A stretch of 64,000 nucleotides of DNA from Actinomarina sp002308095 (GTDB lineage Bacteria > Actinomycetota > Acidimicrobiia > Actinomarinales > Actinomarinaceae), in the NCBI GenBank assembly GCA_045563135.1, contig JBJKUL010000001.1:744001-808000 (forward strand). Reading direction: 5' to 3'. Positions 1-7,308 of this stretch are shown here, piece by piece; positions within the stretch are counted from its first letter, which is position 1; every line of letters starts with the position of its first letter. The notes under the pieces were generated by a model. It ran no database searches, was not told the DNA's origin, and saw only the letters and a program-made list of their open reading frames with translations. A program made the translations under genes and the position numbers.

Positions 1-725
1 TGCATCAATGGTTCAGGAGATGTGATATTAACAGGACCTTCTAGTTCATCTTTTTCTAAGCAAAAATTATATGCTCTTGCGACATCGTTAACAGACACCC
101 AACTAAAGTATTGAGTACCTTTACCAATAGGACTTGCGATATTTAATTTTGTTATCAGTGTGAAAATGTCAGTAGCAACATTTCCTTTTCCGAGCATAAT
201 TCCAGCACGAGCAGATACGACTCTTACTCCAAGTTTTTTTAATTCATATAGAGGTTCTTCCCAACATTCTTCTGCAACTAATTGTAAAAATTGTCCTTTA
301 TTAAATGGTGTGTCTTCGGTAACTACTCTGTCTCCTTGGTCACCGTAAATATCATTTCCAGAAGCAGTGATAAATATTTTTGGATGATTATCAGTGGATT
401 TGTAAGTCGAAACAAATAAATCAGATGCCCATTTTCTTGACCAATAAATTCTTGATTTTCTTTCTTTACTCCATCGTCCTCCAGAAAAAGGCAGGAATCC
501 AAGTAAGTCTTTTGGAGCAATACTCTCACCTGCTAGATGAATTATTGCATCTAGTTCTTGAAATTTATCAATATCAATTTCTTGCTTAGAAGGGCTCCAA
601 TAAATTTCATTTTCATTTTTTACAGGTCTTCTTACAAATTTTAAAACCTCATGATTATTTGATTCAAGCTCTCTAACAACTTTTTTTCCAACATAACCAC
701 TTGCGCCCGTAACACCAACCTTCAT
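1..725 (-). CDS. TIGR01777-type NAD(P)-dependent epimerase (partial, C-terminus outside window)
   Basis: Reading the complement from an ATG at 725 gives an open frame of about 241 codons that runs off the left edge. The N-terminus has the Rossmann dinucleotide motif TGASGYVG (residues 6-13). It is followed by HLAGESI, and later by an ITASGNDIYGD segment, where this family has a conserved Ser/Tyr-containing strand. These are hallmarks of the SDR-type sugar-nucleotide-epimerase-like proteins (YfcH/SDR39U1 group), whose substrate is generally unknown. The start codon overlaps the stop of the upstream gene (ATGA), so it is probably translated with the Nfu_N-like gene and pyk. Family assignment is firm; function is not. 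Confidence 0.8.
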   Translation of the reverse strand, partial: MKVGVTGASGYVGKKVVRELESNNHEVLKFVRRPVKNENEIYWSPSKQEIDIDKFQELDAIIHLAGESIAPKDLLGFLPFSGGRWSKERKSRIYWSRKWASDLFVSTYKSTDNHPKIFITASGNDIYGDQGDRVVTEDTPFNKGQFLQLVAEECWEEPLYELKKLGVRVVSARAGIMLGKGNVATDIFTLITKLNIASPIGKGTQYFSWVSVNDVARAYNFCLEKDELEGPVNITSPEPLM

Positions 726-1021
726 TCTTCTTCTCCGTAATATAAGAAGAAATCTTCTATTTGTTTTGAGAATTCATCAATACCTGTTCCTAAATTTTTA
801 TCAAAATTAACCGTAACCATGTTTGATTGAATAAAAATACTCTCAATGTCTTGAGAGTATTTAAACAATTTCAATGCTAACTGTGCACTTACTTCGTCAT
901 GAAGTGAAGCATCAGCAATGTTATGGTAAGTTATGCCATCCTGACCAGATAATGATCGGTTCAAATCAAAGATTATATTTTTGTTGAATGAGGTAGTTTT
1001 CAACTCAATTTTTTGTCCCAT
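722..1021 (-). CDS. Nfu/NifU N-terminal-domain-like small protein
   Basis: This is a 99-residue soluble protein. The middle stretch, ALKLFKYSQDIESIFIQSN followed by MVTVNFDKN, matches the pattern of the Nfu_N (scaffold protein Nfu/NifU N-terminal) domain. In that domain a 'LF.I.GV..VF...DFITV.K' core follows a 'S..A..LF' helix. There is no CxxC Fe-S site, so it cannot itself be a scaffold; that domain is a separate gene at 18153-18434. The start shares one base with the stop of pyk (TAATG) and the end overlaps the epimerase start, so the three are probably co-translated. The domain call is by eye and the role is unknown; a function in Fe-S delivery is only a guess. Confidence 0.55.
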   Translation of the reverse strand: MGQKIELKTTSFNKNIIFDLNRSLSGQDGITYHNIADASLHDEVSAQLALKLFKYSQDIESIFIQSNMVTVNFDKNLGTGIDEFSKQIEDFFLYYGEEE

Positions 1022-2415
1022 TATTCTCCTATTTTCATAACTCGTAATAAATTTGTTGCTGCCTCTTGGTTGGGAGGTGTTCCTGCAACAATAACAACTT
1101 TATCATTCTTTTTAAAGTTTTTATTGGTTTGTAGCCAAGAATCTGCAATTTCAAACATTTCCTCAGTTGTATCAAATCTTTCAATTTTAGTCTGCTCTAC
1201 ACCCCATAAAATATTCATTTGCCTTAAGGTAAGGTCTTTTGCACTGAATGTAATGATTGGTGCACTTGGTCTGTAATTTGAAATTAAGAGAGGTGTTGTT
1301 CCCGTCTCAGTGTAAGCTACGATTGCTTTAGCATCAATATCATTTGCTACCTGAACAGCCGCTTTCGCTAATGAGGTAGCAAAAGTATCAACAGATGAAA
1401 GAGTTTTAAATCTCATTGATGAGTAATGATTATTTGAGTCAGCTTCTTCACAGATAGAGGACATCACTTTTACAACTATATTTGGATGTTCTCCAATTGA
1501 AGTTTCTGCAGATAACATTACTGCATCTGTTCCATCAAGTATCGCATTTGTGATATCTGTTACCTCTGCTCTTGTTGGTCTAAATGAACTTTTCATAGAC
1601 TGTAACATTTCTGTAGCAGTGATAGATATTTTACCTTTGTAATTTGCAGTATCTAGAATCTTTTTTTGAGCAAAGGGCACTTGTTCAAGAGGAAGCTGTA
1701 CACCTAAATCTCCCCTAGCTACCATGACGCCATCAGCTTCATCTATTATAGAATCTAGATTTTTCATAGCTTCTTTAAGTTCTATCTTGGCTATGATTTT
1801 TATTCCTTTTTTAACAATATCTCTAACTTCTTTAACATCTGCTGCTTTTCTTACAAAAGATACAGCGACAATATCGACACCTATTTCTTCTCCAAAATTT
1901 AAATCTTCTTTATCTTTAGTAGTTATTGCAGATACAGATAGTTTGGAGTCTGGAAATGCAACTCCTTGATTGTCTCTAAGCTCTCCTCCAATTTCCACTG
2001 AAGCCTTCATGGTTGAACCTTCAAGGCTTTCAATTCTCAACACAATCTGACCATCATCGATAAATACCCTTTCACCGATTTTTATATCATTGAATAAGTT
2101 TTCATAATTTATAAATAAAGATGAACTATTTGAGATTGATTTTGAATTAGTAATATCGACCTTTTCCGTGGGATGAAATACAGTTCCTTCATCTGCTATG
2201 CCAGTTCTAATCTTTGGGCCTTGGATGTCTTGCATAATTGCAATAGGTTTATGGTATTCCCTTGCCCAAGATATAACATTTTTGTGATCATCGTAGCTTC
2301 CATGAGAAAAATTTAATCTCAGAACATCTACACCAGCTTCTATTAATTCATGTATTTTTTCTTTTGTTTGAACACTTGGGCCAACTGTTGCAATTATTTT
2401 TGTTTTTCTATTCAT
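1021..2415 (-). CDS. pyk: Pyruvate kinase
   Basis: Converts phosphoenolpyruvate and ADP to pyruvate and ATP in the last step of glycolysis. The N-terminus reads NRKTKIIATVGPS, followed by RLNFSHG. The active-site signature IIAKIELKEAMKNLDSI lies before the VMVARGDLGV segment, and ITATEMLQSM replaces the usual ATQMLESM. A C-terminal allosteric-type domain is present. I chose the ATG at 2415 (464 residues) because the conserved family N-terminus begins there; the in-frame ATG at 2448 adds 11 residues unlike the family. It is first in a tight operon with the Nfu_N-like and epimerase genes, and divergent from cofC with about 43 bases between them. Confidence 0.95.
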   Translation of the reverse strand: MNRKTKIIATVGPSVQTKEKIHELIEAGVDVLRLNFSHGSYDDHKNVISWAREYHKPIAIMQDIQGPKIRTGIADEGTVFHPTEKVDITNSKSISNSSSLFINYENLFNDIKIGERVFIDDGQIVLRIESLEGSTMKASVEIGGELRDNQGVAFPDSKLSVSAITTKDKEDLNFGEEIGVDIVAVSFVRKAADVKEVRDIVKKGIKIIAKIELKEAMKNLDSIIDEADGVMVARGDLGVQLPLEQVPFAQKKILDTANYKGKISITATEMLQSMKSSFRPTRAEVTDITNAILDGTDAVMLSAETSIGEHPNIVVKVMSSICEEADSNNHYSSMRFKTLSSVDTFATSLAKAAVQVANDIDAKAIVAYTETGTTPLLISNYRPSAPIITFSAKDLTLRQMNILWGVEQTKIERFDTTEEMFEIADSWLQTNKNFKKNDKVVIVAGTPPNQEAATNLLRVMKIGE

Positions 2416-2458
2416 TTCATTTTCCAACCTAATAGCATGGTATAACAAAAATAAGAAT

Positions 2459-3067
2459 ATGAATAAAACTTTTTTAATTGGAATTCCTATAAGAGATTTT
2501 GTTAATCCTATGTCTAGGTTATCAGACCTATTGACTCCTAGTGAAAGAATAGACCTTGCAAAAAATCTTATATTAAATCTTGTAAATGCATTCTCAGATG
2601 AGGAAACAAGTATCTATATTATTAGTAATAGCCCTGAAGTAGAACTCTTCTGTAAGTTAAATAACTTAAATAATTTTCAATCCCAAAAACAAGGGCTAAA
2701 TGAAGAAGTTAAAGAATTCATAAATGCAGTAGATAATTACAACTATTGGACAATTGTTCATGGTGATTTACCTTATATAACAAAACACTTTGCGGGTGTC
2801 TGGAAAAAGTTATGTGAATCAAAAGAAATTGTAATTACAGAAAGTAAAGATCGGGGTACACCTATTTTTGGTGGGAATTTAAAATTTAATAATTTTACAT
2901 ATGGAAAAAATAGTTTTTTAAAACATATGGAAATTCTCCATGATTTGTCAATTAAGTGCGAGAAGGTCTTCCATAAAGAATTTTATTTTGAGTTAGATGA
3001 TGAAGATGACTATGAAGAATTTCTACAAAATCTACCAAGATGGTACAAAAAGCTTAACAACTCTTAG
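2459..3067 (+). CDS. cofC: CofC/FbiD-like guanylyltransferase of coenzyme F420 synthesis
   Basis: This 202-residue protein resembles 2-phospho-L-lactate / phosphoenolpyruvate guanylyltransferase, which makes the GDP- or GTP-activated precursor for F420. It has the family N-terminal pattern: a short beta strand, then MSRLSDLLTPSERIDLAKN (compare 'SRL...L....R..L' in CofC), and later an IVHGDLPYI segment equivalent to the 'H.DLP' nucleotide-binding motif. An acidic tail (DDEDDYEE) is unusual. In Actinobacteria the preferred substrate is PEP (FbiD), which fits its position back to back with pyruvate kinase, though that link is only suggestive. No other F420 gene is in the window. Confidence 0.75.
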   Translation: MNKTFLIGIPIRDFVNPMSRLSDLLTPSERIDLAKNLILNLVNAFSDEETSIYIISNSPEVELFCKLNNLNNFQSQKQGLNEEVKEFINAVDNYNYWTIVHGDLPYITKHFAGVWKKLCESKEIVITESKDRGTPIFGGNLKFNNFTYGKNSFLKHMEILHDLSIKCEKVFHKEFYFELDDEDDYEEFLQNLPRWYKKLNNS

Positions 3068-3140
3068 CAGCCCCGACCGGATTTGAACCGGCGTTTCCGC
3101 CTTGAGAGGGCGGCGTCCTAGGCCTCTGGACGACGGGGCC
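3068..3140 (-). tRNA. tRNA-Glu (anticodon CTC)
   Basis: On the complement, the acceptor stem GGCCCCG pairs with CGGGGCT (one G-U pair at the end). The anticodon stem CCGCC/GGCGG encloses the loop CTCTCAA, giving anticodon CTC, and the T-arm reads CCGG-TTCAAAT-CCGG. No CCA is encoded. It is the last of three tRNAs lying just downstream of gltX. Confidence 0.95.
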
Positions 3141-3144
3141 TCTG

Positions 3145-3216
3145 CTCGGGGAGAAGGACTTGAACCCTCAACGATGGGACCAGAACCCATTGTGTTGCCA
3201 ATTACACCATCCCCGA
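3145..3216 (-). tRNA. tRNA-Gln (anticodon CTG)
   Basis: On the complement, the acceptor stem TCGGGGA pairs with TCCCCGA. The anticodon stem ATGGG/CCCAT encloses TTCTGGT, giving anticodon CTG, and the T-loop reads TTCAAGT. The gene is 72 bases with no encoded CCA. With GatCAB in the same window and no GlnRS visible, this tRNA is probably first charged with Glu and then amidated. Confidence 0.95.
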
Positions 3217-3223
3217 AAGATAG

Positions 3224-3296
3224 CAGCCCCGACCGGATTCGAACCGGCGTTTCTGGGTTGAAAACCCAGCGTCCTAGGCCTCTGGACGACGGGGCC
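3224..3296 (-). tRNA. tRNA-Glu (anticodon TTC)
   Basis: On the complement, the acceptor stem is GGCCCCG/CGGGGCT. The anticodon stem CTGGG/CCCAG encloses TTTTCAA, giving anticodon TTC; the T-loop is TTCGAAT. It differs from the Glu(CTC) gene almost only in the anticodon arm, so the pair looks like a recent duplication. Confidence 0.95.
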
Positions 3297-3335
3297 GTAT
3301 AAGTATTAAGAATATATCAATTTAATTATTAATTG

Positions 3336-4646
3336 TTATAATTTTTCAATTGATTCTGCAAGCCTAGCTAAAACTGCATCTTTACCTAAAGCATATATTG
3401 ACTCAAATAGTGGTGGACTCACTTTTGTACCAGTCACTGATACTCTTGTAATTTGAAATCCTATTTTTGGTTTCGTATCTTTATTTTTTAATTCTTCTCT
3501 CATTATGTTTTCAATGTTTGATAATGAAAAATCTTCCAGGCTTTTAAAAATTTCTCTAATAGACATTAAATAACTTTGTCCTTCTGATGAATTGACACTA
3601 TCCCATTCTTCCTGATTAACTTCAAAAGGCTCATCTAATAAAAATTTTATCTGTGGGGTTAGGTCATTCAGTGTTTCTATTCTCTCTTGAACTGATGGAA
3701 GAATTTTTTTTATTCGGCTAATTTCTTTTTCAAAAAGTTCCCTATCTAAGTCTTGTGATATTTTTTCTAGAGCAGAAAGAGTAAAATCATCATCGCTGGT
3801 ATTTCTTATATACTGCCCGTTCATCCACAAGAGTTTAGTTGTATCAAAAATAGCTGGATTTGGTAAAACATTAGCTAAATCAAATTTTTGGATTACTAAA
3901 TCCTTATCAAATATTTCAAGATCATTACCAGGTGCCCAACCTAGCAAACACATATAGTTGAATAAAGCCTCAGGTAGTAAACCCATGTCTCTAAAAGAAC
4001 TAACTGACGTATCCCCATGCCTTTTACTAAGTTTTTTACCATCAGGACCAAATAATAAGGGTAAATGGCAAAAGGTAGGAACGTCTGCATTTAGAGCTTG
4101 CATTAAAAGTATATGCTTAGGTGTAGAGGAGAGTATATCTTCTCCTCTTGCGATGGTTGTAATTTCATAATCTATATCATCTACTGTTGAAGCTAAATGG
4201 TATGTTGGCGATTTATCAGATCTTAAAATAATGAAATCTTCCACATCTGAAAGTTCAAATTTCATTGAACCACGGGTAATATCATCAAAAACTATAGAGT
4301 TTTCATTAGGAACTTTAAATCTAATAGCTCCTTCATCCTCGTAAGCTAGTCCACGAGAAAGTAAGGACTCAGCAATTTCCCTGTACCTATCAAAACGTAA
4401 AGATTGTTTATATTCACCATGTGGACCGCCTACCTGTATTCCCTCATCCCAATCTATACCTAACCATTTAAAGTTTTTAACAATGTCATTGATATATTCT
4501 TCGCTAGATCGGGCAGTATCAGTGTCATCAATTCTGACTAAAAAAGTTCCATTGTTAGCTCGCGCATACAACCAATTAAAAAGAGCCGTTCTAGCATTTC
4601 CTATATGTAGGTGACCAGTTGGTGATGGAGCTATTCTTAATTTCAT
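3336..4646 (-). CDS. gltX: Glutamyl-tRNA synthetase (probably non-discriminating)
   Basis: Class I synthetase that attaches Glu to tRNA-Glu and, where GlnRS is missing, to tRNA-Gln. The N-terminus RIAPSPTGHLHIGNART carries the HIGH-type motif (HIGN, residues 14-17), and KKLSKRHG at 204-211 is the KMSKS-type loop. Its 436 residues are shorter than the usual 470-490. The start codon is three bases from the stop of the FAH-family gene, so they share a transcript. The tRNA-Glu and tRNA-Gln genes follow directly in the same orientation. The gltX-FAH pairing is also found in mycobacteria. Confidence 0.96.
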   Translation of the reverse strand: MKLRIAPSPTGHLHIGNARTALFNWLYARANNGTFLVRIDDTDTARSSEEYINDIVKNFKWLGIDWDEGIQVGGPHGEYKQSLRFDRYREIAESLLSRGLAYEDEGAIRFKVPNENSIVFDDITRGSMKFELSDVEDFIILRSDKSPTYHLASTVDDIDYEITTIARGEDILSSTPKHILLMQALNADVPTFCHLPLLFGPDGKKLSKRHGDTSVSSFRDMGLLPEALFNYMCLLGWAPGNDLEIFDKDLVIQKFDLANVLPNPAIFDTTKLLWMNGQYIRNTSDDDFTLSALEKISQDLDRELFEKEISRIKKILPSVQERIETLNDLTPQIKFLLDEPFEVNQEEWDSVNSSEGQSYLMSIREIFKSLEDFSLSNIENIMREELKNKDTKPKIGFQITRVSVTGTKVSPPLFESIYALGKDAVLARLAESIEKL

Positions 4647-4649
4647 TTA

Positions 4650-5420
4650 CTACTCAACTGTATTAATTTGAGTACCAAGCGTTTCAATTTCAATTTTTAT
4701 TTCATCTCCTGGTTGTACTTTACTAACACCCTCTGGAGTTCCTGTTAATATCACATCTCCAGGTAACAAAGTCATAATAGAAGATATGAACTCAAGAATT
4801 TCTCCAATTTTAAACATCATATCTTTAGTATTACCATCTTGTTTCAACTCATTGTTAACGTATGATTTTATTGAGAGCTCAGGGTTTTCATCAAATTCAG
4901 TCTGAATAAATGGTCCTAATGGACAGAAGGTATCAAATCCCTTGGCTCTTGTGAAGTGCCCAGTTTTGCCCTGTAATACTCTTTCAGATAAATCATTTGC
5001 AATAGTAAATCCTAAAACGTGATCTTTCCAATTATTCCTGTCAATGTTTTTTGATACCTTAGATATAACTAAGGCTAATTCAGATTCGTGATCAACATGT
5101 TCACCAATGCTTGGATATTTTATTTTTTGACCCGAACCAATAACAGATGTTGAAGGTTTTATGAAAATAATGGGATGCTCTGGAAGATTGTCGCTATATT
5201 CTGGTAATCCCATTTCTGCTGCATGTTTGGCATAGTTTTTTGCAATTGCAACTACTTTCGAAGGGAGTACTGGCGCAAGTAATTCAATTTCTTGAATGTC
5301 ATAAACTTCTTCAGTGTTTTCCCATATAACAAATGGGGATCCATCGTAGCGAGTCACCTTTCCATCGTGTAACTCACCATAAAAAATATCATTTTCGTAT
5401 TTCGCTCTAACTATTTGCAT
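4650..5420 (-). CDS. Fumarylacetoacetate hydrolase family protein
   Basis: A 256-residue protein with the FAH fold used for hydrolysis, decarboxylation or isomerisation of 2-oxo-dicarboxylic compounds. A small N-terminal domain leads into the catalytic core. The core shows VAIAKNYAKHAAEMG, the metal-binding region HVDHESELALVISK, FTIANDLSERVLQ, KGFDTFCPLGPFI and the C-terminal VILTGTPEGVSKVQPGD. This looks like the 2-hydroxyhepta-2,4-diene-1,7-dioate isomerase branch, but the true substrate of these gltX-linked homologues is not known. Confidence 0.85.
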   Translation of the reverse strand: MQIVRAKYENDIFYGELHDGKVTRYDGSPFVIWENTEEVYDIQEIELLAPVLPSKVVAIAKNYAKHAAEMGLPEYSDNLPEHPIIFIKPSTSVIGSGQKIKYPSIGEHVDHESELALVISKVSKNIDRNNWKDHVLGFTIANDLSERVLQGKTGHFTRAKGFDTFCPLGPFIQTEFDENPELSIKSYVNNELKQDGNTKDMMFKIGEILEFISSIMTLLPGDVILTGTPEGVSKVQPGDEIKIEIETLGTQINTVE

Positions 5421-5453
5421 ATTTAATACCTTATTGATTCTATGTTATATGAG

Positions 5454-5870
5454 CTATGTTAAAAAATTAAATACTTTTGTAAGATAAGCCCCTTGCATTT
5501 TCTCTTTAGAAGACTTATCGAGTATTTCATTAGTCAACTCACCTGTAGAGTTTTCAGATATTCTCAAGAGTCCAAGAACAAGATGAAAATCAGCTGAAGT
5601 TGGAGCTCTGCCAAAATGTGATGATCTGTACAGTATTAAATTAACAATAACATTCGTGATCAATTTTTTTCTTGGGTGAGATGCCCACAAATCAGAGTAT
5701 TTATTAACTATCTTGATGGCAAATCCGCTATCTGGTCCAACGTTACCATAAGCAGTAAATGTAGGATCTAATTTTTCTGCAGGTCGTGAAGGCATTCTCC
5801 TAGGCACTGGAAGTGCTGTCTCTTTTGAACTTACACCATAATCTATGTTTATATTTGGCTCTTGTGACAT
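5454..5870 (-). CDS. Conserved-looking protein of unknown function
   Basis: A 138-residue soluble protein I do not recognise. The N-terminal 35 residues are Pro-rich and probably disordered (VPRRMPSRPAEKLDPTFTAYG). The rest looks helical, with a hydrophobic stretch KLITNVIVNLILYR and then FGRAPTSADFHLVLGLLRI. There is no signal peptide or membrane segment. The start overlaps the ilvE stop by one base (TAATG), which argues that it is a real, coupled gene. It sits between ilvE and the FAH/gltX pair. Confidence 0.7.
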   Translation of the reverse strand: MSQEPNINIDYGVSSKETALPVPRRMPSRPAEKLDPTFTAYGNVGPDSGFAIKIVNKYSDLWASHPRKKLITNVIVNLILYRSSHFGRAPTSADFHLVLGLLRISENSTGELTNEILDKSSKEKMQGAYLTKVFNFLT

Positions 5871-6784
5871 TAAATCAATGTTAAATAATGTTTGAAGTTA
5901 TCTTCTTTTCCATTAACAATTTCTAGATATTTATTCCGTATATTTGATGTAATTTTTCCAACCATTCCATCACCAATAGCAATTTTATCAATTGAAACTA
6001 CACCTACTATTTCAGTTGCGGTACCTGTAAAAAAGATTTCATCAGCTGAAATTAAGTCTTCTCTTGTCAGATTTTTCTCCTCCAAATCAATGTCAAGATA
6101 CTTAGCGATTTCCATAACTGTTTTTCTTGTTATCCCCCCCAATGCACCTGTTTCAATAGGTGGTGTGAAAAGTTGTTCATCCTTAACCATAAATATATTC
6201 TGACCACTACCTTCTGCAACTGTGCCGGTATCGCCTAACATTATTGCGTCATCAAACCCCTGCTTTACTGCATCAATTTTTGCTAGTGTAGAGTTCATAT
6301 AACCACCAACACCTTTTGCATATGGCTTAAAACTTTTAGGGCTGATTCTTTGCCAATCTGATATACAAACATTAACACCTTTACTACCAGCCTCATCGCC
6401 CAGATAAGCACCCCATTCCCACGCTGCTATGGCTACTCTTACGGCAATATCTTGAGGAAGTAAACCCATTTCTCCATCACCGAAAAAAACAAGTGGTCTT
6501 ATATATGCAGATTTTAGTTTATTTACTTTTACAATTTCTTTAATTGCATTAGTAATAACATTCTTATTAAATGGAATTTCTAAGTTGTATGCCTCTGCGG
6601 ATCTATAAAGTCGGTCGACGTGATCATTTAGAAATTGTATTGAAGTACCTTGTGCGGTCTCTCTTGCTCGCATCCCTTCAAAAACTCCTGTTCCGTAATG
6701 CAAGGTGTGCGTCATTACACTAACTGTTGCCTTATCCCACTCAACAAGTTCGCCATCAAGCCATATAAATTCTGATTTTTTCAT
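5870..6784 (-). CDS. ilvE: Branched-chain amino acid aminotransferase
   Basis: PLP-dependent class IV aminotransferase that interconverts Val, Leu and Ile with their 2-oxo acids. It opens with WLDGELVEWDKATVSVMTHTLHYGTGVFEGMRA, the family N-terminus. It then has RPLVFFGDG, the Lys region in AKGVGGYMNSTLAKIDA, and the GTVAEGSGQNIFMVKD and GGITRKTVMEIA cofactor phosphate-binding loops. I chose the ATG at 6784 (304 residues) because MKKSEFIWLDG matches the family; the ATG at 6796 would add four residues. It heads a short operon with the unknown 138-residue protein. Confidence 0.93.
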   Translation of the reverse strand: MKKSEFIWLDGELVEWDKATVSVMTHTLHYGTGVFEGMRARETAQGTSIQFLNDHVDRLYRSAEAYNLEIPFNKNVITNAIKEIVKVNKLKSAYIRPLVFFGDGEMGLLPQDIAVRVAIAAWEWGAYLGDEAGSKGVNVCISDWQRISPKSFKPYAKGVGGYMNSTLAKIDAVKQGFDDAIMLGDTGTVAEGSGQNIFMVKDEQLFTPPIETGALGGITRKTVMEIAKYLDIDLEEKNLTREDLISADEIFFTGTATEIVGVVSIDKIAIGDGMVGKITSNIRNKYLEIVNGKEDNFKHYLTLI

Positions 6785-6846
6785 TATTAAATACAAATAC
6801 TACACCTTTTATTCAATGAATCCATAAAAAATACTATTATTCAAAT

Positions 6847-7308
6847 ATGAAAACATTTATTGCTTCAGGATTTGGAGTAGGTCTAATCTGGAAGTCTTTA
6901 TTTGGAGATAAAAAAGGAGGCGGTACGTTTGCATCCTTTGTCTTTGTTCTTTTGTTATTCCTTTTTCAAATTAAGACGGTATGGCTTTTAATAATATTTG
7001 TTTTATTAACAATACTTTATTTTTTAACCGTAGATGATGAATCGTGTTCGAACGACCCAAGTTGGATTACTCTTGATGAAATAGTTGGAATGAGCTTAGC
7101 TTCACTAGCCTCCCCATCTGAATTATTACCTCTGGTTGCGGGATTTGTAATATTTAGAGCATCTGACATATTAAAGCAACCTAACATAGTTGCTCAGATG
7201 GAATCTATTCCAGGGAAAAAAGGTGTACTTTATGATGATTTAGCAGCAGGTGCATTTGGATTGCTTGGAGCTACAATTGTAAATCAGTTTATTGTTCTAT
7301 CTCTTTAA
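6847..7308 (+). CDS. pgpA: Phosphatidylglycerophosphatase A
   Basis: Membrane enzyme that removes phosphate from phosphatidylglycerol phosphate. Its 153 residues show the PgpA plan. An N-terminal ASGFGVGLI...KGGGTFASF segment is followed by hydrophobic helices. The conserved ITLDEIVGMSLA, FVIFRASDILKQPNI and GVLYDDLAAGAFGLLG motifs hold the acidic metal-binding residues. Its last 20 bases overlap the 3' end of the convergent gatB gene. Confidence 0.88.
   Translation: MKTFIASGFGVGLIWKSLFGDKKGGGTFASFVFVLLLFLFQIKTVWLLIIFVLLTILYFLTVDDESCSNDPSWITLDEIVGMSLASLASPSELLPLVAGFVIFRASDILKQPNIVAQMESIPGKKGVLYDDLAAGAFGLLGATIVNQFIVLSL

Noticed and set aside
160..589. Small frames on both strands at the left edge
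   Set aside because: They are shadows of the partial epimerase gene, which runs off the window on the minus strand.
3068..3296. tRNA cluster as an integration site
   Set aside because: No integrase, direct repeat of a tRNA end or change in gene content is seen beside it.
3102..3302. Open frame across the tRNA genes
   Set aside because: It covers three clear tRNA cloverleafs on the other strand and has a composition unlike the local proteins.
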